DNA of 64,000 nt, from assembly GCA_029204225.1 (NCBI GenBank), contig CM055107.1:47600476-47664475 (forward strand). The letters are read 5' to 3'. The notes under the pieces are model-generated. The model did not search any database, was not told the DNA's origin, and saw nothing but the letters and a program-made list of their open reading frames with translations. Within the stretch, counting starts at the first letter, position 1. Each line of letters starts with the position of its first letter. Made by a program: the position numbers and the translations under genes. The DNA is from Diphasiastrum complanatum (Eukaryota > Streptophyta > Lycopodiopsida > Lycopodiales > Lycopodiaceae). This document shows positions 1-10,234 of this stretch, piece by piece.

Positions 1-440
1 CAATCCTGTACTCGCTCTCCAACTGCTGCTAATTGGTCACGAATCTCTTTGATCTTCAGTAGGTGATCAACAACAGTTGCACCATCATCCATCCGCAATG
101 TGTGCAGCTTCGTCTTCAGGAATAGCACTCGAAATGTATTTGTGGTCTCAAATAATGCCTTCAACGTATCCCATGCTTCTTTTGGTCCTTCTGAATCCGA
201 AATGTAGGGAATAATTGCATCTCTAACTGATAAGTTGATGACATTCTGTGCTTTCCGTTTTCTCCTGTCAAATGTCCGTTGATTTTCTTCAATAAATGGC
301 CTTGTCTCTTCACCTGTCACGATCTCTCATAGCTCCTTTTTCATCAAAATGTTCTTCAGTTTGAATTTCCAAACTGCATAGTTGCCGGCTCCTTCCAATT
401 TGCTTGACTCATTAAGGACACTCTCGCTTAGAGTTGCCAT
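1..440 (-). pseudogene. Ty1/copia gag (UBN2-type), N-terminal part, cut by window edge
   Basis: Reading leftward from an ATG at 440-438, the frame encodes the start of a Copia gag polyprotein, the capsid-forming protein of LTR retrotransposons. Family hallmarks are visible: an N-terminal KLEGAGNYAVWKFKLKNIL block, a central VRDAIIPYI segment, then EAWDTLK and LKTKLHTLRMDDG, which are typical of plant UBN2/gag domains. An in-frame TGA lies at 329-327 (codon 38), where relatives usually have tryptophan, so the copy is dead unless read through. The frame is otherwise open to base 1 and the rest of the element lies outside the window. A degenerate PBS-like string (TGATATCAGGTG, 563-552 on the minus strand) may mark its own leader. 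The Copia gag call is firm; the extent of the element is not known. Confidence 0.85.
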
Positions 441-2524
441 TACTGGATAGACAAGTCTGGATCACAAAAATGGCTCAGTCTGAGCACACAACTTAGTCTC
501 CAAATTTTATCACGCCACAGAACTGTATAATAATTTTTTTTTTTGGTTATACACCTGATATCAGAATGGAACGAGAAAGTACGACTGCTCAGGATCCTCT
601 TTAACTTGTGCGCGTGGATCCAATATTGGAGCATGCGATATCGGACTGGAGTGCGGATGTACAACTGCTCAGAATTCTCTTTAGCTCGTGCGCTTGGATC
701 CAATATCGGGAAAAGTTCCAATTAGGCATCTTACTTTGAATCTATCCGAAACTACTTCCAGAAAAAAATCTCATTTCTATACCACAACTGGTTCTTTTTC
801 GAAAACTATGCAGCCACAGATTCCCCAATAGAAATTTATCCCACCAATTCACCCCTCATTTTAAAGAAATTATCAATTTCAATAAAAGTTAACTGGAAAG
901 ATGATATATGAAAATATCCAAATTCGAGAAAAGTCAATATTCACTTCATTATAGGACTTTTCCTTCAAATTTTTCAATCTGAGTGATAGAAGCTACTATT
1001 CCATCGAAATCCATTTATGCAACAAAGATATTCTAGGTTTAAGAAATTGAAACATTTAAACCTTAGAATTTATCTGAATTCCAAGTCTATTACACAAGTA
1101 GTAATTTATATGACATAATAGTCTTTTAGAAGAATAACTTCATGTTGGAAAGAATCAGATAAACAGTCTGATGTCTTATAAGAAATTATTAAAAAGTAAA
1201 GGTTTACTTAAGAAAGCAAAAAATAGATTTGAGGGCCTCTGATTTTGTAAATAATGAGATACCACATTGGGATCTAGATTAAACCTCAAAATTTTTCAAA
1301 GTACCCCACATTTGATCGAATGGTTTTCTTTTTTCCCATATCGTGACTAGGTACTAAAACACACCAAATTGGGTCATGTAAAGCTCAGTACAGAGGGAGA
1401 CAAAGTGAGCAAGATTCTTGCCACATCAGCCTGCCACCTAGGCTTCACACGTGTGAGATCAGAGTGTCATAAAATCTGTAGTAGGGCGCATTTTCACAAG
1501 ATAAAATCATGCAAAAACGTGCAAACACCCATCCTAGCCCAAAATTGATGCTACGAATAGTCTTAAACAATCAATTAGACTTCCATGAAGCATTCATAGT
1601 GATCCTAAGATGCAGTATAGGCTGAGAACGAAGATTTCTTGATTTGTAGAAGTCAAAATAGCTTCAAACTTGATGGAGATGGTGCATAAGCCACCGGTCA
1701 TCATTTTACAGGTCTGATAGCTTGCTGGGAAGGTAAAAAGGAATACTAATCATGCTGTAAATGATTCTAGAATGATCTCCTTATGGATTTGAAAAGACCC
1801 ATCCCTCAAAAATCACCAAAAATGGTCATTTTTTGAACTTTTTTGACTTCTTACAAGCTCAATTGCTGGAATTCTTGGTTCTAACTTCAGGGAAAGCTTC
1901 AAAAGACTTTGTTCCACCTCTTTACAAGCTATACATGGTGTTTTACAGCCACCTAACTTTATGAAAAAACAAACAAAAATGATGATTTTTGGCTATTTTT
2001 CGATTTTTTCATCAAAATAAAGTGGAAATTCATGACATACAACACTTTCTCTAACACATGCAAACCAATTTACAGAATTATAATCATCTAATTGGTTTGA
2101 TCTTGCTGGATTTTAGTTCTTACTATCTATTTTGTGCCAAAAAGCATGAAAAACCAAACAATTTTGACCAAAACATAGTCTAGAATCATAAATCAATGGA
2201 AAGAGCCGGCATGCATCATTAATTTCATCATTAACGAACTCTAAAATGAAAGTACATTTGCTGAAAAGTTCAGATCTACCAAGGATTTGATCTACACAAG
2301 AAAAAGCTCCAAAAAAGCATCACAAATTGGCCTTCAAGGACAATTCTCCATAAAACCACAAAAAATTCCAAGAGTAATGGATCTTAGCGACAAGCAAATT
2401 GAAACCGGGATAGTACACCCACTTGCACCCTTGCTATCCACCTTGGAAGAAAATTCCAATGATCCAATCCGAAATTTCGACGAAAGGTAGCCCTTTTCTA
2501 TGTTCTCCAATCTTCGTAAGCCTT
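441..2524. other. Non-coding stretch between Copia gag and family-A LTR
   Basis: About 2 kb of AT-rich sequence with no convincing reading frame on either strand. It could be a long retrotransposon leader read from right to left (PBS at 2536-2525, gag ATG at 440), or the junction of two unrelated insertions. It holds an 80-bp-period direct repeat at 579-709 and a copy of the palindrome CACACGTGTG near 1446. I see no host gene. Confidence 0.5.
579..709. repeat. Two diverged direct copies of about 51 bp, period 80 bp
   Basis: Copies at 579-629 and 659-709 share the pattern GTACrACTGCTCAGrATyC followed by a conserved run ending TGGATCCAATATyGG. They lie just upstream (minus-strand sense) of the Copia gag and may be part of that element's LTR or leader. 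Confidence 0.7.
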
Positions 2525-3055
2525 GCTCTGATACCAATATAACGGAAGCTCCCTAAGATCCTGCTTACAAGACAAAACACAATGGAAAACACACTATGGA
2601 GCAACCACCCAACCAAGTAGAAGCAACCAATCAACTCTAGAAGCTTCACCCCCAAGCCAAGGAATAAGAAGCATGAAGGTAGAGTAAAACTCTGGCAATG
2701 AATCAATAACCACAATAAGGAGTAAGACGAGTTTGGCCTCAATATATAGAGCCAAAAGCAACCTAAACACATAGCCATTCATAGCCCAAAGTTCCCTATA
2801 CATAGATTCACCTAGAATAGAGTCCTAAGCATGGACCAACTATTCATAGAATTGCTATTGATAACTGTACACATGCATACACTCTCATACCTTGTCTAAA
2901 CTCCATTTAGTGTGTTCTAAGCCTCACAAAGTTATTAGTTACTTTTGGGTCACATCCAGTATGACGTGGCATGACTAACAGCTTGATTTACTGGACTACC
3001 GTGTATCCAAGACTAGGAGTATACTGAATCCTACTTACTGGTCATGGACATAACA
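2525..3055 (-). mobile_element. Family-A LTR with adjoining tRNA-iMet primer-binding site
   Basis: On the minus strand the LTR starts TGTTATGTCC at 3055 and runs to about 2537. It is followed directly by TGGTATCAGAGC (2536-2525), the plant retrotransposon primer-binding site complementary to initiator tRNA-Met. Diverged copies of the same LTR occur at 9061-9482 (minus), 9831-10060 (plus) and as a scrap near 40370-40420. Shared blocks include GGATACACG/AAG, the AACTTTGTGAGG region and the terminal inverted start. Position and PBS make this a 5' LTR of a minus-strand element. Copy 2 adjoins gypsy integrase, which suggests a Ty3/gypsy family, while the gag at 1-440 is Copia, so this LTR need not belong to that gag. 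Confidence 0.75.
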
Positions 3056-3540
3056 TAGAGGCGGACACCAAAGCTCAGTCGGAGGGGCAGGGGATGCTGA
3101 TAGAAGACAAAAGGAGCTATATGACAGTTCTTCGAGTCATATTCTTTCTCACTGTTAGAGACTATTTTATTCTTTCGATGATCTTCATCAGCCGAATCGC
3201 TGTCCGAAAAACTGTTAGACATGAGAATTTCTTTGAATGTCAAATTTCTTTTTTCAAATCTTCGTCCTGATGTAATGTCCGAGGGAAGAAAAAATATCCT
3301 TTTTATTGGTCTTCTGTTTAGGCTCAGCTTCCTCCTTAGTATAAGAAAAAGCTTTGTCCCGAGTTGTTTCTCCTCTAGTTTGTCCATCAACTTTCTAAAT
3401 CCAGCAATTGGTTCCAAAGTCTCTTTGTTCGATGTCCTTTGGTATCCATCCAGCTAGAGTTTCAAGAGCAGCCGAGAAGCGTACCCAGTAGGGGTTTTGA
3501 TAGGTACAAGGGTTGGAATCCGGGCTGACTTCTTCTTGTT
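3056..3540 (-). pseudogene. Unrecognised coding-like remnant, minus strand
   Basis: An open minus-strand frame runs from about 3540 to the edge of the family-A LTR with one in-frame TAG near 3450. It is rich in charged residues, including a Ser/Asp run (SNSFSDSDSADEDH) and a lysine/arginine-rich middle. I do not recognise the family. The composition is protein-like and the frame ends inside the LTR, so this may be a gene or transposon exon truncated by the LTR insertion. It could also be chance. Confidence 0.3.
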
Positions 3541-4700
3541 GACAACCAGCTGAAAATCATTAGTTGGTAAGCTTCCAAAGGATGCAAGCAATTATTCAAA
3601 ATTGATTGCAATATTTAGAAGCTCACCTAAGTAGGAAAGAAGATAAAAAAGAAGGCACTTAAATCTAGCACGAAAGAGAGGGAGCAACAAGCGGACAGGA
3701 AGAAGAAGAGAACCAGCCTCCTGGAGGCTAAATTTTTTGTTGAACTGGAACGTGGAAAACAACAAAATTTCTGAACCTGAAAGGGAGAGCAGAAAAGTGT
3801 TGCCCCCTTTACAAAAAAACTCTGAGACAAGCAGTAGACAGAGAGTAAAAGAAGGCAATCAGAATGTTCTTAGAGTCAGTGGGCCAAACAACAGAGCAAG
3901 GACCAGAGCGCGGTCCAAAACTCAGGTCAGAAGACAGCTTCGCTGGCCCAAAACAAAACAGATCCGAAGTAAAGATACAATATTATGAAGAGCGCACAGA
4001 AGAAAACTTTGAAAAAGCACGAAATCTCTGTCCTTCTCCTTCCACCCACTCCTCCCAGTCGCTCCCGCCTCAGAGAAACTTCTTTTCCCCATGACACTCT
4101 TGATCTTTAAAAGACTCATGGACCCAAGGTGAAGAGGCACACAAAAAGCCGTAACGATAGTAAAATCTACAATAGATGGTGTTCTTGCTCTTCTCTTGTT
4201 TATTCCAAGGTAAATTAGAAGTAAAGGCTTCTCTCAATTTTTTTAATGAAAACATAAATCCATTATATGGAGGCAAATTCTCTTCCACCAAGCTGACCTG
4301 CTCCATAAATCAATAGGAGTCGTTAGGAAAGAATTCAGAGGCCCATAAAGTTCCATTATCGATTAAAATTTGGACCATTTTATTAAATTGATTTATCAAA
4401 TAAGATGATGCTAAGAAAATGTTTGCAGTATGCTTTGTGTTCGTTTGGTTTAGGAGAAAAGCAAAAACCACTAAAACTTCATGTTGAGAAATGATATTTG
4501 TGATGACGTTTATGGGTGATTAAGGACTACCATTCCATTAGGTAGATTTATCGGATAAGATGCTGCTCAAATTTGTTTACAATACATGTTATGTTCCTTT
4601 GTGTAAAAGCAAAAAAAATCGAATGAACCTTTATGCTCGTGAATGGTATTAATCACGTTTTGAGTGGTTGGGAGTTAGATACCCAAATGTGTAATAGTGA
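3541..4700. other. No supported gene
   Basis: Purine/pyrimidine-skewed sequence with several short overlapping frames on both strands between about 3590 and 4310. None shows a recognisable domain. Nothing else is seen up to the repeats at about 4720. Confidence 0.4.
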
Positions 4701-4721
4701 AAAAATTGAGACCTTTACTAC

Positions 4722-4890
4722 GGGGAATGGTATTTCTAGTGACCTATGTGGGTGGTTGGGACTTACCTACCCAAAACTACCATTCCCCAATACATAAAAG
4801 AAACTAGAGGGCTCCTTATATAGCCATGGCCCATATCGAGATAGTAGAGGGCTCCTTATATAACCATGGCCCATATCGAGATAGTGAGAT
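4722..4890. repeat. Inverted repeat followed by a 41-bp tandem duplication
   Basis: GGGGAATGGTA near 4724 is matched by its complement TACCATTCCCC near 4780, giving a possible hairpin with a loop of about 40 bases. Directly after it, the unit beginning TAGAGGGCTCCTTATATA and ending CATATCGAGATAG occurs twice in tandem (about 4805-4886) with one or two differences. This could be the end of a small inverted-repeat element. Confidence 0.6.
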
Positions 4891-5650
4891 GGTGACTCGA
4901 GAGGGCTTACCTAAAGGCTAAGTTTAAGAGCTCGAAAGCTAATATGTTGATCTGAATCAATCCAATCCAACTTCACTCGACATCATTTGCTTCTCTTCTT
5001 TGGATGAAACATTAGTCTGCCACAATTTTGATAGAAAGCAGCAATCAACCCATTGAGCAGTCTTGCTTTCAGAAAATTACTACAAGATTACAATCACAAG
5101 AACGATTGACAGTCAAAATGGAATTTTCTCACTTGAAAATTTTTACATATAGCATTCCAAATTTCTGAGGCTATATGATATATCTATACCCGATCCCACA
5201 ATATATACAATAATGTACAGTGACGATTTACAATGTCATAGTACCAAAACTGTCTGACAATGGAACCCATATAGTAGGAAATACCCCTGATTGCTTTGAG
5301 TAGCCTCAGATTGTAGATCTAGATATGGCGATTACTAGGACAGCATGCGTATTGAGAAAATTATCAGACATTGATGATCATGAGGAAACGAAGGCAGATT
5401 TGTATCGCTTGACTGCTCACGTAATCAATGAGACATGGAATTGAAACTTTCTCAAGCCTATTGGCTTCACACCCAAGCAGAGTTCACGATCCACAGCTGT
5501 AGAACTCATGCAGATAACTCTTGCTCCTAACATGCATGAACAGATAGATGCATCCAGTAATTTAATTCCCCCTGTTTGTTGAATCCGGTCATTACTCAAA
5601 CCAAAGCCTTCTTCATATTAAGAAAGTACATGTGTTGAGGGTTGCGTGTT

Positions 5651-6604
5651 TCATCGACCAAATTGAACAGCAGTACAAAAAGCCTCCATCTCCATCGAGC
5701 TTTGGGAGTCGTTCTTGCTGTGACTTCTATGCTTGGAAGCATTTTCTCTTTCACTGAAGTCAGTTTCGTCCTTCCGATCCGCTGGAAGATATTGAGAAGT
5801 GCTCTTCTTTTGAGACTGTAGCATAAAGGTGTACAAAAGTAAGGTGAAAATCAGTAAGCCTGCCAGGTACCAATTAAACTGCAGATTAGCTAAGGCCTTT
5901 GCTCTCATCCTAGACATACTATCGCCGCATCTCACTACGTTGTGCTCATCTTCTGGATGCATCTTGCAGCCTTTTGGTACAAAAGCTGGAATCCAAAGAA
6001 CGAGCCCCATCTGAACAAACCATAACCCTTGGAACAGGATGGCTGTGGACCGCATCAAAGCAAGCAGAAAGCTGTGGGGAAAAGCCACCTCCAAGAGAGT
6101 GCAAACAAGGCAGACAAAGACTACAATTTGAAGGAGCCAGTGGTACTGGCCCTCGACCCCCATGTGATCAGCGGAGTGAAGATGAAACAGGAGGAGTTCC
6201 TGGCTGAAAACCAGAGAAGCCAAAACATGCAGCAAACCGTCTGGAATTTCTATTTTGCAAATGGACGTCCATAACGCCACTGAGGCATATATAAGAAAGA
6301 AAAGTGATATGGACGAATGCTCGAAATTGTTCAAATGCTCAGGTGGGATAGACCAATCATCAGCGAGAGGCTGATGCCTTTCAGGACCAATGAAAAGCTC
6401 GGATGCAATGGAAAGACTTGATCCGAACATAATGAGGTAGAGCTCTATATATTTCCATTTACCGCGCGCCTTAGTCGGAAACCACGGTCTACTTTCAAAA
6501 TTCCAAGGTGATTCAACATAACCTCTGATCGTGTTTATCAAATGCCAGAGCCCGATCAAGATAAATCCTATTCCTGGTGCAACATGTCCGATCAAGGTCC
6601 CCAT
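5651..6604 (-). CDS. TMEM45/DUF716 family multi-pass membrane protein
   Basis: A complete 317-residue single-exon frame and the only intact ordinary host gene in the window. The DUF716 (TMEM45-like) family consists of integral membrane proteins of poorly defined function; some plant members have been linked to stress or pathogen responses. The N-terminus MGTLIGHVAPGIGFILIGLW fits the family start. About seven hydrophobic segments are visible (roughly residues 6-26, 52-72, 96-116, 122-141, 155-175, 180-207 and 243-263). The diagnostic block HLHSADHMGVEGQYHWLLQ is at about 141-159. The tail from about 265 is polar, Ser/Lys/Glu-rich and probably cytosolic. Length matches plant homologues of about 280-330. 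The start is the first ATG. On the minus strand a CTGCAG splice-acceptor-like site ends at 6625, 21 bases before the ATG, so a 5'-UTR intron is likely. Confidence 0.93.
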   Translation of the reverse strand: MGTLIGHVAPGIGFILIGLWHLINTIRGYVESPWNFESRPWFPTKARGKWKYIELYLIMFGSSLSIASELFIGPERHQPLADDWSIPPEHLNNFEHSSISLFFLIYASVALWTSICKIEIPDGLLHVLASLVFSQELLLFHLHSADHMGVEGQYHWLLQIVVFVCLVCTLLEVAFPHSFLLALMRSTAILFQGLWFVQMGLVLWIPAFVPKGCKMHPEDEHNVVRCGDSMSRMRAKALANLQFNWYLAGLLIFTLLLYTFMLQSQKKSTSQYLPADRKDETDFSERENASKHRSHSKNDSQSSMEMEAFCTAVQFGR

Positions 6605-8074
6605 GTGCTCTTTTCGAATTATACCTGCAGCACATCAAATAGCAATGTGTTGGCAAGGAATGTCTCTTAAGTGCTAGCCTTCAAGTGAGAAATGTGCATG
6701 AAACATGCAAAGAGATAGAAGCACGTTTTGCAATGTCAATGCATAGATATAAATGTTAGAAGAGATTATCTGAATGGCGTTATGAGTCAAAGCAGACTGT
6801 TATCATATGTTCAGATTTTTGACAAATGGGTTAGTACACGGGTACATACGAAACAGGAGCGGAAACCATTATATGTGACGGGATTATGAAACTGCATGCT
6901 TTTTGGTATTGTCAACCAGTGGGATAACAGAGAATTGAATAATGGAGCCACGGTCATGAGAAGAAACCGCAAGCTTTTGAAAATAAAAATATAAAAGCCC
7001 GAGAAGTGGACCAGTGTAAAAAAGAGTCCTTACTTTGGAATTTTTTGTTCATTGTGAATTTTTCTTTCTTACGCACATACTGCCTAAATTTTTTCAAGCA
7101 AACTTTCCTATCTCTACAAAAGCTGCTCGTCTCCAATCTATACGGTATTTCTCCAATCAGAGTGTAAAACCCTTCATCTTACCGTGTCAAAATTAGGGAC
7201 AATATACGGTCCTTGAGGATTCTGATGGTGCTTTTTGACGATAGCTCCGACTTGCAGGTGTATAAATCCAAGCAACTAAGCGGTTGAGAGATCTCAGAGG
7301 AGCATGCTTAGATATAACAGCAGCACACGAGAGTGTCAACAATTTTATTACAGCTCAGAACTCATAGCGAAGTATACATGATCTATGTCTTCCGAGATAT
7401 TGGGATGTGCATGGCATATGTAAATTCTCAGGGCTAGCAATCCCAAATTGCAACTAACATATAAATACAGTAGAAATAGCCACCCAAATACGCTTCAAGG
7501 TTCAGCACAGTAATGCAACAATGTCTGTCAAATTTTAATCCGGCAATGGACACCTGATTGCATGGAATGGAATCAAATTCCGAGGATATATACTGAAATT
7601 CCACAAGATACGTCAACGGCTGTATCACCATACATTCATGCCCGGCTCCAAGTAGCTGCAGCGGATTCCAGAAAATTCGATGGAAGCAGGGAAATTACAC
7701 CCAGCAACGGAAGCTTATGAGCTGACCATGAATTTGATTGCTAATTTTTTTGCAACTGCAAGAGTTTATGTGAAGCTCTAGGATCGAAACTTGTCGTGCA
7801 CGATTGCACAACAGTCTGCTGGCGTGAGGGGAAGGAAGCAAGGAAATTCAGAGCAAAGCTTCCAGAAAAGAAAGCAAGAAAATTCGGAGCAAAGCTCCCA
7901 CAAAAACAGAGGGACGAGAAATCTAACCAAAATTGTAGTTCAGATACAGAACAAACACTCCCTGCTATTCTACGGACCCGATTTTGCAACGTGGCACAAT
8001 CGCAACAATCTTATCTATCTATGTAACATTCTGGAACCCTGTCCCCCGTTCTTCTTCAGTAGAGTCTAGAAGAA
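6605..8074 (-). promoter_or_regulatory. Upstream region / probable 5'-UTR intron of the DUF716 gene
   Basis: No coding frame is convincing here. The acceptor-like CTGCAG ending at 6625 (minus strand) suggests that transcription starts further right and that an intron is spliced out before the ATG. The donor and the TATA box cannot be assigned with confidence. A short imperfect tandem repeat around AGGAAATTCAGAGCAAAGCT lies at about 7837-7903. Confidence 0.35.
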
Positions 8075-8099
8075 GGGGGGGGGGGGGGGGGGGGGGGGG
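8075..8099. repeat. Homopolymer of 25 G
   Basis: An uninterrupted run of 25 G residues follows AGAA. Such a tract is length-unstable and often marks a low-confidence base count in assemblies; in vivo it could form a G-quadruplex. Confidence 0.9.
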
Positions 8100-8295
8100 C
8101 TGCCGCAAGGCGTGGTCACTCCGGCCACATCAGCGAGACGTATGATCCGGTGACCGGGTCTTTTGTGCTTACCTTTTTAGAATCTTATTAGATTGTTGGG
8201 ATATGTGTCGGCTGAGTCCCTATGGCATCACAACTTAAAAGATGGCCCCACAATTTAGAAGAGGACCAAAGACCACTCGCAAGTTTTAGTCCCTC

Positions 8296-8465
8296 GCCAA
8301 TAAGCATTTTGTGATGTGGTAGATACTAGAAAAAGGGGAGGGGCGGGGATGTTAACCTATTGCCAATGAAGGCTTGCCACATGTCATGACAGCACGGCAT
8401 TTTGAGATGTGGTAGATACTAGAAAGGGGGGCCATGTTAACATGTTGCCAATGAAGGCTGCGAGT
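8296..8465. repeat. Imperfect direct duplication of about 90-100 bp
   Basis: The block GATGTGGTAGATACTAGAAA, a G-rich run, ATGTTAACvT, then TTGCCAATGAAGGCT occurs at about 8312-8372 and again at about 8406-8460. It looks like a tandem segmental duplication. No coding potential is seen around it (8100-9060) apart from microsatellites. Confidence 0.75.
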
Positions 8466-8497
8466 CATCCACCTTTGAAAGGAAGATTTAGATAGAA

Positions 8498-8553
8498 ATA
8501 CATACATGCATGTAAATACACACACATACATATACGCATACACACACACACAT
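8498..8553. repeat. CA/TACA microsatellite
   Basis: Mixed ACACAC and ACATAC repeats with interspersed ATGCATG. A short TG tract also lies at about 8952-8970. Confidence 0.8.
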
Positions 8554-9060
8554 GATGTAAGCAAGATAAAGATTGATCATGGTATCAAGGCCATGATTTT
8601 AACATGTGTCATGTTGGGATTAAGTTCACATGTTGGGATTCAGTTCACTTGTTGGGCCGATCATTGAGCAGTGTCGAGGGTTTTTGCCAGCTTTGCTATC
8701 CCCGTGCCACTAAGAGATGATGCAAGATAGTTGACATGAGAGTTTGGAAGCCAAAACATATCTCTATATTTTAGGCCCTCTAAAATGTGGTGCATGTCAA
8801 CAAAATCCTAATTTCTAGTGCCTAGTTGGAGGAATATCATGGAGATTGAAATTTCATGAAATTGTCAAAGACATATGTATTGGAATGTATTAGGTTGTGA
8901 GCATAAATTGGTGAGTGATTAGAATTTGAAAGGCATATATGTTTTCCATCTAGGTGTGTGTGTGTGTGTGATCTTTGATTTCAATGGACATTTTTATATT
9001 TGTAACCTTTTTAAATGAACAAGGGCCTATGTGTAAGGAAAAGTACTTCAAGATTTTTTT

Positions 9061-9482
9061 TTATAAGACACAGACGAAGGAATAACATTGGAGCGAAACC
9101 GCCCAACCAATGAAAAGCCACTGATTAATCTCCAATAGCATCACCCCCGAGCTACGTGCGGATATTGATAATGAAAACTTGAAACTAAAATGGTAGTTGC
9201 ACGAGTTCTCACCTAAATATATAGGCTTTGCTTTTACTGTGCATGCCCCCATGCAAGCCTAGAATATTTTCAACTTTGACTTCTATTTTCAATTCTAACC
9301 CATGCACTAGCTCCACATGTCATTAGATGTGTGATTGGGTCCTCACAAAGTAATTAATTACATTTCTGGCCTAGTCCGAACTTCGGAATAACAAGGCATA
9401 ACCAATAATCTCGAGTACTAGAGTATCGTGTATCCAAATCTAGGATTATGTCGAATCATATATGCAAGATGTGGACATAACA
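9061..9482 (-). mobile_element. Family-A LTR, 3' copy
   Basis: Minus-strand LTR starting TGTTATGTCC at 9482, preceded on that strand by a purine tract GGGAGGAAGCA (9493-9483), which fits a polypurine tract. It is clearly similar to 2537-3055 and 9831-10060: shared TAATCCTAGAyTTGGATACA, ACTAGGCCAGAAATGTAATT and GTGGAGCTAGTGCATG. The gypsy integrase scrap immediately upstream makes it a 3' LTR of a minus-strand Ty3/gypsy element. Confidence 0.75.
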
Positions 9483-9850
9483 TGCTTCCTCCCTTGAATT
9501 CCTTCTATACTCAAAAGCGAACTTAGGATCTTTTAGAATTTTAAGATATACCCATTCATCAACTTGAAAATCTCTACGAGATCTCTTAAGATCGGCATAA
9601 TGCTTAGCTCCCTTCTGAGCACTACAAATATTATTCTTTGCCACTTGCAACATTTCTTGCATATCATGTAGGAAATCCATAACCTTCTGAATCTTAACAG
9701 ATTTCATCTTCACCTTAATCGAAGATTTGAAAATTGTCCATTAGCATAAATGGACTGTAACCTGTAATAGAATCCTTTTTGCTTTTGTATGCAAATGCAT
9801 CAGAGAAATATAATTTTCCCAACGAGATTGTGTTATGTCCATGTATAGCA
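9483..9850 (-). pseudogene. Ty3/gypsy integrase C-terminal fragment
   Basis: Two minus-strand frames together encode the end of a gypsy integrase. The first (about 9850-9720) has FAYKSKKDSITGYSPFML, matching the FAYN...GxSPF block of the integrase core end. The second (9713-9483) has FLHDMQEMLQVAKNNI followed by KHYADLKRSRRDFQVDEWVYLK, the C-terminal GPY-adjacent region. A stop and frame change separate the two. The normal GPF/chromodomain end is missing; the frame runs straight into the polypurine tract and LTR at 9482, so the element is internally deleted. This is a non-functional remnant. Confidence 0.8.
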
Positions 9851-10060
9851 TATAGGATTCGGCATAATCCTAGACTTGGATACAAGATGCTCAAGTATGC
9901 GAGATTGTTAGTTACCTATTGTTATTTCAAACTAGGCCAGAAATGTAATTAATAACCTTGTGAGGGCGGTTACATACGTGGAGCTAGTGCATGTATTAGG
10001 ACAACTATTGGCATGTGTAGAGTATCAATAGAAATGAAAAGCACTTTTAGGAATATTATT
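9831..10060 (+). mobile_element. Family-A LTR, inverted partial copy
   Basis: Starts TGTTATGTCC on the plus strand and follows the family-A sequence through the GCATAATCCTAGACTTGGAT block, ACTAGGCCAGAAATGTAATT and TGGAGCTAGTGCATG. Similarity fades after about 10060. It faces the minus-strand LTR at 9061-9482, so two LTR starts look at each other across about 350 bp of integrase sequence. Confidence 0.7.
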
Positions 10061-10234
10061 GGCTCCTTATTTAAAATGGAATCCTCCGATTGTTCTATTG
10101 AGACTAAAAAGACACACCCTCTTTCGTACTTACTTTCAATTGTCACCATGTGGCACATGTAGTGGCAAGGTTGCTTGCCACTTAGGGGCAATTGAAAGTT
10201 GTTTTTTGGACATGGAGACCATATTGAGAATGCT

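Noticed and set aside
5829-6274. Plus-strand frames opposite the DUF716 gene as antisense genes
   Set aside because: They mirror the codon structure of the minus-strand membrane protein and show no domains.
8075-8099. Poly-G run as a functional quadruplex promoter element
   Set aside because: A 25-G homopolymer may reflect sequencing or assembly error; no transcript context supports a role.
8352-8564. Cys/Tyr/Val-rich peptide frame
   Set aside because: It reads through the CA/TACA microsatellite and the duplicated block; no family features.
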